From assembly GCF_001425665.1 (NCBI RefSeq), contig NZ_LMCX01000001.1, positions 372,001-436,000 of the forward strand: DNA of 64,000 bases, read 5' to 3'. The position numbers and the translations under genes were made by a program. The notes below the pieces were generated by a model. It saw only the letters and a program-made list of their open reading frames with translations. It was not told the DNA's origin and did no database searches. The DNA comes from Yonghaparkia sp. Root332. Its GTDB lineage: Bacteria > Actinomycetota > Actinomycetes > Actinomycetales > Microbacteriaceae. Below, one piece after another: positions 55,201 to 61,738 of the stretch. How positions within the stretch are numbered: position 1 is the first letter of the stretch; every line of letters starts with the position of its first letter.

Positions 55201-56209
55201 CGGTGCGGGCTCCGCGCGCCTCGCTGTTCTGCGTCGTGAGGGTCGTGAAGTAGTTGAGCACGTTGTAGGCGGCGACGCGGATGTCGCCCCCGACCTCGGG
55301 CGCCGCGGCGGGGCGCGGGTTGCGCGTCTCGAACGTGACCCCCGACTGCGCGGCGGTCTCGGTGGAGGTCGGCCGCTGCGGCTGGAGTCGCCACTGGTCG
55401 AAGCCGTAGGTCAGCACCATGCCGGCCGTCGGGAAGACGACCCTGTCGCCGTTGCGGACGACGGCGTCCTTGCGGAAGTAGGGCTGGTCGCCGGGGTGGG
55501 TGCTCGAGGTCACCTGAGCGTTGAACCCGTCGTCGAGAAGGATGCGCGAGGCGCGGTTGGCTGCGGCGATCGCGTCGGCCTCGGGGCCGGCGTCGACGAG
55601 CTCGGTGCTCTTGACCGCGAGCTCGGCGGGGCTCAGCCAGAGAGCGCCGAAGCGGAACAGCTCGTGGCTGGAGGAGACCAGGTAGTCGCCGCTCGGCGCG
55701 ACGAGCATGTCCTCGAAGGCCTCGCGCTCGGCGCCCGTGACGTCGGTCGGGAGGGCGACCGGGGCGGGAACGCCCACGGCGGCCTCGACGAGGGTGACCT
55801 GGCCGGCGGTCGTCGCGCTCACCTGGGTCTGCCCGAAGTACTCGGAGGCGACACCGGTGACCTCGACGAGGTCGCCGATCGCGACGGCGTGCGCCTGGCT
55901 GCCGGTGAAGACGAAGAGCCCGTCGGAGACGCCGGGGGTCGTGTCCTCACCCGGGGTCTGGATGTAGAACCCGCTGTAGCCGCCGGCGCCGCGGTGGTCG
56001 GCGACGACGACGCCCTGCACGGTGACCGACTGGTTCACGAGAGGCGTCGACGCCCCCGGGCCCTGCACGTCGGCGATCGGGATGTGGGTGCTGGCCATGG
56101 CGGGCGTCGCGGTGATGCCCGCGAGGCCGAGGCCCACGCAGACGGCGGTCGTGAACGCCGTCGCGCGCGCGGTCGCGCGTACGCGGCCGCCCTGAGAGGT
56201 GGATGACAT
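52223..56209 (-). CDS. secreted ExeM/NucH-type nuclease fused to 5'-nucleotidase
   Basis: A 1328-aa exported protein. Signal peptide (cleavage near TPAMAS), an OB-fold ExeM-like region (about 45-200), an endonuclease/exonuclease/phosphatase nuclease domain (IRVAAYNVLNYF, QEIENSV, LLMGDFNSYSEEDP, SSDHDPVVVGL), then a calcineurin-type 5'-nucleotidase (ILTINDLHGRLEA, FISAGDSIGAST, LGNHEFDQG) with its C-terminal domain (AGGDNFFTLAQGTD), and Ig-like segments to a KVAGKPARLPRAA end. Degrades extracellular DNA and dephosphorylates the nucleotides in one polypeptide. No LPXTG seen; probably released. Possible PhoP box upstream. Confidence 0.93.
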   Translation of the reverse strand: MSSTSQGGRVRATARATAFTTAVCVGLGLAGITATPAMASTHIPIADVQGPGASTPLVNQSVTVQGVVVADHRGAGGYSGFYIQTPGEDTTPGVSDGLFVFTGSQAHAVAIGDLVEVTGVASEYFGQTQVSATTAGQVTLVEAAVGVPAPVALPTDVTGAEREAFEDMLVAPSGDYLVSSSHELFRFGALWLSPAELAVKSTELVDAGPEADAIAAANRASRILLDDGFNAQVTSSTHPGDQPYFRKDAVVRNGDRVVFPTAGMVLTYGFDQWRLQPQRPTSTETAAQSGVTFETRNPRPAAAPEVGGDIRVAAYNVLNYFTTLTTQNSEARGARTAEQLAIQESKIVAAINGLDADVVALQEIENSVALGEPTDEALQALVAALNAQAGAGTWDYVRTPVALTDASIVDVISNAIIFKPAAVTPVGDSFTQIDETVWDIAREPIGQTFASGGIEFTVIANHFKSKGGSGTEPADGQGFFTAERVEQANALAALVETLPGEAGENVLLMGDFNSYSEEDPIQALTDAGWSDLVADLTDDQYTYTFDGELGSLDHAIASPGIAEQVTGVGVWSINSAEWSDRQYAFGATEAGTVFRSSDHDPVVVGLSTTPPPVEIDILTINDLHGRLEAAPPAAGAAVLGGLVAATRAANPNTLFISAGDSIGASTFTSFIQNDEPTLDALNAMGLDLSALGNHEFDQGRADVDERVIPNSDFPYLGANIYEKGTQTPAYQEYEVVEVDGVKVGFVGVLTESMPSLVSPDGISTLDFGDMTAAAVRVSDQLQDGDAANGEADVVILIVHEGAPTTTLEAATGDSEFGDLINGVVGKVDAVVSGHTHLQYDLEVPVPGTDEVMPLIQGGQYGEAYGHLELSVDPESNELLSITAGVKPLVGAAQPDPEIAAIVADAVAFAAVAGNESLGAITDDFLRGVDFTGQNGAQNENRGAESTLGNEVADAQLWATQDLGTEVALMNPGGLRANLLYAASGELDPAGNLTFREAANVQPFANTLFTMTLSGAQLRAVLEEQWQPAGSSRPFLKLGVSSTLEYDYDPTKPAGERIGTMLLGGAPVTADQQIRVVANSFLAAGGDNFFTLAQGTDRADSGRIDLQAFVDYVGANTPISPDFAQRSVGVSISAPDADGYTAGDQVTLALSSLLFTNQGDREADVVVSLGEEILGSAPIDATIVGRSDETGRATVTFTVPEGVTGAQQLTIAVPDNGTEASVAFEIAETLGAIDVIETAKVIGPVVIGKEARAKAPVLSVEGAELAYQWLRDGEPIEGATGATYLVTAADAGARIAVVVTANAPGYESASSESAERKVAGKPARLPRAA

Positions 56210-56319
56210 GGTGCGCTGAGCTCCTTGGGGTGGGAGGGCGATGGGGTGCGTCCCCCTGAACGGGGGTCAGAACGAACCATAAGCACAGAACGGTCGATGC
56301 ACCTAGTGCTCACATGAGT

Positions 56320-56341
56320 GGTCACGCGCTGTTCACGTGCT
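56320..56341. promoter_or_regulatory. PhoP-box-like direct repeat
   Basis: Two adjacent 11-bp units, GGTCACGCGCT and GTTCACGTGCT, agree at 9 of 11 positions and resemble the actinobacterial PHO-box unit (GKTCAC core). About 111 bp upstream of the nuclease start and 164 bp upstream of the EamA gene. The 295-bp space otherwise shows nothing definite. Confidence 0.4.
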
Positions 56342-56504
56342 CGATGGAGCGGGCGTCTCGCGGACGACCCCCGGTCGTCGGGCGCCCGTCACGGTACGGC
56401 GGCCGCGTGAACGCGCGACGACGCCGAGGTGAGCAGGGGGTGCCAGGATCATGGCATGCGCCGGATGCCCGGCCGCCCACCCCGTCCCCAGCCCCGGAGG
56501 TCCC

Positions 56505-57467
56505 ATGCTCACGGTCGTGCTCGGCCTTGCCGGCGCTCTCGTCTACGGCGCGGCCGACTTCGTCGGGGGGCTCGCCGCGCGCCGCATCTCGGCGCTGCGG
56601 GTCACCGCGCTCGGCGCCGTATCGGGCGTCGTGCTCCTCATCGCGGGCGCGCTCGTCATCCCCGGCCGCTGGTCGGCCGAGGCGCTGCTGTGGGGCGGCA
56701 TCTCCGGCCTGACCGGCGCCGTCGCGATCGCGCTGCTCTACGCGTGCCTCGCGATCGGTCCGATGAGCATCCTCTCGCCCCTGACGGCCGTGACCTCCGC
56801 GATCGTGCCGCTCACCTGGGGTCTCGCCACCGGGTCCGAGCTCGGTGCGCTCGCCTACCCCGCCTTCGCGCTCGCACTCGTGGCGGTCGTGCTCGTGGGC
56901 GTCGTACCGGGCGAGGGCGCCGTGCGTCCGACCGCGCGCGGCCTGATCATGGCGACGATCTCGGGCACGCTCATCGGCGCCTTCTACATCCTCATGGAGC
57001 AGACGCCCGTCGACAGCGGCCTCGTGCCCCTCATCGCCAACCGCGCCGTCAACGCGACGCTCATGGTGACGGTCATCGTGCTCCTCGCGATCGTCGCGGG
57101 GCAGAAGGGCATGGCGGCGGATGCCCGGCTCGCCGTGCTCGACGGAGCCCACGGCGCCCCGCACGCCCTCACCGCGCCGCGCGGCCCCGGCGACGCGGTG
57201 CGCGCGAGCGCGGCCGCCCTCCGGCGAGGGTGGCGCGGCGGCATCGTGCTCGGCCTGCTGTGCGGCGTCCTCGACGCGGGGGCGAACGTCATCGCGCTCG
57301 TGGGCCTGCGGCTGGGCGACCTGGAGGTCGTGTCGGTGCTCACCGCGCTGTACCCCGCCGGCACGATCCTGCTCGCGGCGCTCGTGCTGCGCGAGCGCAT
57401 CGCTCGGCTGCAGTGGGTCGGGCTCGTGCTCGCTCTCGCGGCGAGCGCGATGCTCGCGGTGTCCTGA
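56505..57467 (+). CDS. DMT-superfamily (EamA) transporter
   Basis: A 320-aa membrane protein with ten predicted helices in two EamA halves (LVYGAADFVGGLAARR; GVLDAGANVIALVGLRLGDL, then PAGTILLAALVLRERIARLQ). A cytoplasmic loop of about 40 aa links the halves. Substrate unknown; relatives export amino acids or metabolites. ATG follows CGGAGG. Confidence 0.88.
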   Translation: MLTVVLGLAGALVYGAADFVGGLAARRISALRVTALGAVSGVVLLIAGALVIPGRWSAEALLWGGISGLTGAVAIALLYACLAIGPMSILSPLTAVTSAIVPLTWGLATGSELGALAYPAFALALVAVVLVGVVPGEGAVRPTARGLIMATISGTLIGAFYILMEQTPVDSGLVPLIANRAVNATLMVTVIVLLAIVAGQKGMAADARLAVLDGAHGAPHALTAPRGPGDAVRASAAALRRGWRGGIVLGLLCGVLDAGANVIALVGLRLGDLEVVSVLTALYPAGTILLAALVLRERIARLQWVGLVLALAASAMLAVS

Positions 57468-57504
57468 GCAGAGCATCCGCCCTCGAGGTCGCGTGCGGAC
57501 GCGA

Positions 57505-57537
57505 ACGGCCCGGCACCCCCTGAGGGGCCCGGGCCGT
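57505..57537. terminator. shared terminator between convergent genes
   Basis: ACGGCCCGG (57505-57513) and CCGGGCCGT (57529-57537) pair perfectly, with a second CCCCCTGAGGGG hairpin in the loop. Lies between the EamA and helicase stops. Confidence 0.65.
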
Positions 57538-57553
57538 CGTGGCGAGGGTGCGG

Positions 57554-59506
57554 CTAGAGGGCCGCGAGCTCGTCGAGCAGACGGTCGCCCGCGCGCACCT
57601 CGTCGGTGCTCGCGACGATCTCGGCGCGGTCGAGGAGCTCCTCGAAGCGGCGGCGGCGCGGGCGCGTGATGAGCGTGACGACCGTGCCGACCTTGCCCGC
57701 GCGGCCCGTGCGGCCCGAGCGGTGCAGGTACGTCTTGTACTCGTCGGGCGCGTCGGCCTGGATGACGAGTGAGATGTCGTCGACGTGGATGCCGCGCGCG
57801 GCGACATCGGTCGCGACGAGCACGTTCACGCGACCGCTCGTGAGCTTGTCGAGGTTGCGCTGACGGTTGCGCTGGTTGAGGTCTCCGTGGAGGCTCGTCG
57901 CCGGAATGCCGGCGTCGTCGAGCTGCTCGGCGAGCTCCTCGGCGAACGCGCGCGTGCGGGCGAAGACGAGAGTCTTGCCGGCGCCCGAGGCGAGCTGCTC
58001 GATGACCGCGCGCTTGTCGCGCTGCTCGACGAGGAGCACCTTGTGGTCGATCGTCGAGGACTGCTGGTCCTCGCCGGCGACCTCGTAGACCGAGGGGTCG
58101 TGGAGGAACTCGGTGACGAGGTTCGCGACGCCCGAGTCGAGGGTCGCCGAGAACAGCAGCTTCTGGCCGCCGTCGGCGGTCTCGCGGAGGATGCGCTGCA
58201 CGGGTTCGAGGAAGCCGAGCTCGCACATGTGGTCGGCCTCGTCGAGCACCGTGATGACGACCTCGCTCAGGTCGAGGCGGCCCTGCTGGATGAGGTCCTC
58301 GATGCGGCCGGGCGTGCCGATGATGATGTCGACGCCGCGCTGGAGGGCGCCGACCTGACGGCCCTGGGGAACACCGCCGTAGATCTGCGTCGTGAACAGG
58401 CCCACGCTGCGGGCGATGGGCTGGACGGTCGCGTCGATCTGCAGGGCGAGCTCGCGCGTCGGGGCGAGGATGAGCGCTCGCGGGTTGCGGCCGGGCTGAC
58501 GACGACGGCCGCCGCCGTTCTCCATGAGCCGCTCGACGAGGGGCGCGCCGAACGCGATCGTCTTGCCGGAGCCCGTGCGACCGCGGCCGAGGACGTCGCG
58601 GCCGGCGAGCACGTCGGGGATCGTCGCCGCCTGGATCGGGAACGGGCTGTGGGCGCCGAGCTCGGCGAGGGTGCGGGCGATGTTGTCGCCGAGACCGAGG
58701 TCGCGGAAGGTCACGCCCTCGACGTCGGTCGCGAGCACGGCGTCGGCCGTGAGGCGCGCGAGCACGACGTCGTCCTGCGGCCCGGTGTGCTGGGCGCGGG
58801 TCGGATAGAACTCGGAATCGCGGCGGGCCGGGCGCTCGTCGCGGTCGAAGGAGCGCGCGGGGCGGGCGTCGCGGTCGAAGCGGTCGTTCGAGCGCACCGG
58901 ACGCGCATCGCGAGCGAAGCGGTCGTTCGAGCGCGCGGGACGAGCGTCGCGATCGAACTCGCGGCGCGCCGGGCGCGCATCGCGGTCGAACGAGCGCGCG
59001 CCGCGATCGGCGTCGCGCGCCGGGCGCGCCGGGCGCGCCGTGCTCTCGGCGCCGCGGGGCCGCCACTCGGGCCGGTGAGCCGTGCGGCCCGTGCCCGTGC
59101 GGTCGACGTGCACGTCACGGCTGGGGCGACCCGTGCGGGCGCCGGCGCCGCGGCCGACGGTGCCGCTCCGCGGAGTCGAGCGGTCGAAGCGGTCGACGCG
59201 GTCGTTCGAGCGGGTCGGACGCGCATCCCGGTCGAAGCGGTCGGCCGAGCGCGCGGGACGCGCATCCCGGTCGAAGCGATCGTTCGAGCGCGCGGGGCGC
59301 TCGTCGCGGTCGACGGGGCGCGAGCGCTCGGGAGCGTGGCCGCGGTCGACGCGCTCGTCACGCGACCAGCGCGCCTTCTTGACCGGGGCATCCGCATCAT
59401 CGGGGCGGTGGCCGCGGTGCTTGGGGCTGCGGGAACCGGCCGGAGCGGCGGTCGAGCGGGCAGGGGCGTGGGCGCGCGAGGGGCGGCCCTTGTTGTTCTG
59501 GGGCAT
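57554..59506 (-). CDS. DEAD-box RNA helicase with repeat-rich N-terminus
   Basis: A 650-aa protein. Residues 1 to about 230 are disordered, built from about eight copies of a 13-residue unit (FDRDARPARSNDR and variants) rich in Arg and Asp. The helicase core follows: Q motif (FPIQAATIPDVLAG), GRGRTGSGKT, PTREL, VLDEADHMCELGF (DEAD), SAT, and HRSGRTGRAGKVG. Likely unwinds structured RNA in ribosome assembly or mRNA decay, as RhlE/CsdA relatives do. ATG 59506 follows GGAAAG. Confidence 0.92.
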   Translation of the reverse strand: MPQNNKGRPSRAHAPARSTAAPAGSRSPKHRGHRPDDADAPVKKARWSRDERVDRGHAPERSRPVDRDERPARSNDRFDRDARPARSADRFDRDARPTRSNDRVDRFDRSTPRSGTVGRGAGARTGRPSRDVHVDRTGTGRTAHRPEWRPRGAESTARPARPARDADRGARSFDRDARPARREFDRDARPARSNDRFARDARPVRSNDRFDRDARPARSFDRDERPARRDSEFYPTRAQHTGPQDDVVLARLTADAVLATDVEGVTFRDLGLGDNIARTLAELGAHSPFPIQAATIPDVLAGRDVLGRGRTGSGKTIAFGAPLVERLMENGGGRRRQPGRNPRALILAPTRELALQIDATVQPIARSVGLFTTQIYGGVPQGRQVGALQRGVDIIIGTPGRIEDLIQQGRLDLSEVVITVLDEADHMCELGFLEPVQRILRETADGGQKLLFSATLDSGVANLVTEFLHDPSVYEVAGEDQQSSTIDHKVLLVEQRDKRAVIEQLASGAGKTLVFARTRAFAEELAEQLDDAGIPATSLHGDLNQRNRQRNLDKLTSGRVNVLVATDVAARGIHVDDISLVIQADAPDEYKTYLHRSGRTGRAGKVGTVVTLITRPRRRRFEELLDRAEIVASTDEVRAGDRLLDELAAL

Positions 59507-59737
59507 GGTGCTTTCCGGGGTAGAGCAAGAAGCAGCGTCGACGCGACGGCGTCGTTCCCGGGCACTCATCGACCGGGCCGATACATCCTGAAATGGTGTA
59601 TTCCGCGCCTTCTGGCGGGGAAACCGGCCCGGGAGACGCACACAATGGCACGCGGATCGCTCCGCGCCGTCTCCCAACCGACCCTTCAGCGTACCCGACG
59701 GGCTGGCTTAAGCCCAGGCCGCCCAGCGCTTACCCTG

Positions 59738-60778
59738 GTGACCACTGTGCCAGCCCGAGCCCTGCCCGCCTCCGCCGCGCGCGCGATCATCGCTGCGGCG
59801 GCCGTCGGCGCGCTCGCGGTCGGACTGCTCGCGGGCTGCGGCGCGACCGAGCAGGAGGCCGCGCGCGAGCAGGCGATCGCCGCGGCGGCGCCCGAGAGCG
59901 CGGTCTTCCCGCTGTCGGCGCAGCCCGAGGCGGAGATCACCGAGGACGTTCCGATCGCGAACTTCGGCGCGGGCGACGGCGTGAGCGTCGACGTGTGCCG
60001 GCCGGCGGACGGCGGCGCGACCGGCGGCGCCTCGACCGACGAGGCGCGCCCGGCGGTGCTCGCCGTCCACGGCGGCAGCTGGGCGCGCGGCGACAAGGCG
60101 CACCCGACGTGGCGCACGATCTGCCAGTGGCTCGCGAGCTCGGGCTTCGTCGGCGTCTCGGTCAACTACCGCCTCGCCCCGGCTCACCCCTACCCGGCCG
60201 CCGCCGACGACCTCACCGCCGCGATCGCGTGGGCGCAGGACGCGTCGACCGCGGCCGAGCACGGCATCGACCCCGAGTCGATCGCCCTCCTCGGCGGCAG
60301 CGCGGGCGGCAACCTCGTGTCGCTCGTCGGCCTGCGCAGCGCGAGCTCCGATCGCATCGACGCGGTGGATGCCGTGGTCACCCTCTCGGCCCCGCTCGAC
60401 CTGACGGTCGGCTCGGCCGCCAATCCCGTCTTCGAGCAGTCGATGCTCGACTACCTCGGCTGCGCCGATCGTGCCGAGTGCCCGGCCGCGATCGAGGCCT
60501 CGCCGCAGTTCGCGATCGCGCCGGGCGGCCCCGACTTCCTCGTCGTGCACGGAACGGAGGAGGAGCTGATCCCGGTCGGGCAGGCGACGCCGTTCGCGCT
60601 CGCGCTGCGCGAGGCGGGCATCCGCGTCGAGCTGGACCTCATCGAGTCGTCCGCGCACTCGGTGGGCCTCCTCGACGACGCGCTCGCCGAGCGCATCGCG
60701 TCCTTCCTGCGCGAGCGCCTCCAGCCGGCCGCGGCCCTCGCGCTCGAGGAGCCCGGAGCCGAGGAGCCCGCGCCGTGA
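59738..60778 (+). CDS. alpha/beta hydrolase lipoprotein
   Basis: A 346-aa protein with a lipoprotein signal peptide (lipobox LAGC, Cys34) and a BD-FAE/HSL-type hydrolase domain: HGGSWARGDKAHP (oxyanion), GGSAGGNLVSLVG (nucleophile Ser), VVHGTEEELIPVGQA (acid) and SAHSVG (His). Predicted esterase anchored outside the cell. GTG 59738 or the GTG 9 nt later are both possible; TACCCT lies just upstream. Overlaps the next gene by GTGA. Confidence 0.85.
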   Translation: MTTVPARALPASAARAIIAAAAVGALAVGLLAGCGATEQEAAREQAIAAAAPESAVFPLSAQPEAEITEDVPIANFGAGDGVSVDVCRPADGGATGGASTDEARPAVLAVHGGSWARGDKAHPTWRTICQWLASSGFVGVSVNYRLAPAHPYPAAADDLTAAIAWAQDASTAAEHGIDPESIALLGGSAGGNLVSLVGLRSASSDRIDAVDAVVTLSAPLDLTVGSAANPVFEQSMLDYLGCADRAECPAAIEASPQFAIAPGGPDFLVVHGTEEELIPVGQATPFALALREAGIRVELDLIESSAHSVGLLDDALAERIASFLRERLQPAAALALEEPGAEEPAP

Positions 60779-61245
60779 GCCTCGCCGTCGCCGCGGAGGC
60801 CCCGCGGCAGGCCGACGTCGAGCGCCTTCTGCGCGACGGCGAGGCCTACGCCCTCAGCCTGTACCCCGCCGACAGCTGCTACCTGATGTCGGTGGACGAG
60901 CTCGCGGGCGACGAGGTGACCGTCATCGTCGCCCGCGCCGAGGGCCGAGCCGTCGGCATGGCCGCCCTCGTCGACCGCGGCGACGGATCGGCCGAGCTCA
61001 AGAGGCTCTTCGTCGACGAGCGGGGCCGCGGCCGCGGTGTCGCCACGGCGATCATGGATGCCCTGGAGCACGCCGCGCGCGAGCGCGGGGTGCGCATCCT
61101 GCAGCTGGAGACCGGGCCGAAGCAGCTCGCGGCCATCGCGCTGTACGAGCGGCGCGGCTACGCCGTCATCGACGCGTTCGGGCCGTACGTCGGCGACGCG
61201 TTCAGCGTCTGCATGGAGAAGGATCTCTCGGCTCCTAGCACCTGA
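60775..61245 (+). CDS. GNAT family N-acetyltransferase
   Basis: A 156-aa acetyltransferase. The acetyl-CoA motif is LKRLFVDERGRGRGVATAIM, followed by LQLETGPKQLAAIALYERRG and a VCMEKDL ending. The GTG start overlaps the hydrolase stop (GTGA), so the two are cotranslated. Substrate unknown; small-molecule or peptide acetylation is possible. Confidence 0.9.
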   Translation: MSLAVAAEAPRQADVERLLRDGEAYALSLYPADSCYLMSVDELAGDEVTVIVARAEGRAVGMAALVDRGDGSAELKRLFVDERGRGRGVATAIMDALEHAARERGVRILQLETGPKQLAAIALYERRGYAVIDAFGPYVGDAFSVCMEKDLSAPST

Positions 61246-61390
61246 GCGGCGGCTGTGCCACCGATTGTCGGCGCTCGCTCGACCGGCGTACCGTGGCCGT
61301 CGCGCGAGATCAAGGGGCGATACCGCGTCCTCCCCGCCGCGAGCGGACGAGGGTCATCGAACGACTGCCGACGATGTCTCAGGGTCGATC

Positions 61391-61738
61391 ATGCTTATTG
61401 CGAAACTGCACGTGAATCTCACCTCCTACGTACTGGACGAGAGCGTCGCCCTCGCCGAGCTCGCTCGCGACATCGAGAGCGCGGCCCGCTCCGGGGGCGC
61501 CTTCGTCCCCGTCCGCACCTGCGACGGCGTCGAGCGCTCGGTGCTCATCACTCCATCGGTGGTCGTCGAGATCGAACCGCTCGAGATGGCGGATGACGCC
61601 CACGCCGAGACCGCCGTCGAGCCCTCGGCCGTCACCGAGATCGGGACCGGCGACTGGGAGACCCACTCGGGCGAGCTGTCGACCTTCAGCGGACTCGAGC
61701 GATACGAGGCGCGGAGCCCGAGCTACTTCAGCTGGTGA
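61391..61738 (+). CDS. hypothetical protein, 115 aa
   Basis: No family recognised. The N-terminal 70 residues form an alpha/beta pattern (MLIAKLHVNLTSYVLDESVA; TPSVVVEIEPLEM), then an acidic, polar C-terminal stretch ending RSPSYFSW. Cytoplasmic, no membrane segment. AGGG 7 bp before the ATG. Its last 11 bases overlap the 3' end of the convergent RND pump gene. Confidence 0.6.
   Translation: MLIAKLHVNLTSYVLDESVALAELARDIESAARSGGAFVPVRTCDGVERSVLITPSVVVEIEPLEMADDAHAETAVEPSAVTEIGTGDWETHSGELSTFSGLERYEARSPSYFSW

Noticed and set aside
52208-56206. 1332-codon open frame antisense to the nuclease/nucleotidase
   Set aside because: Exact antisense shadow with biased composition; the minus strand has clear catalytic motifs and a signal peptide.
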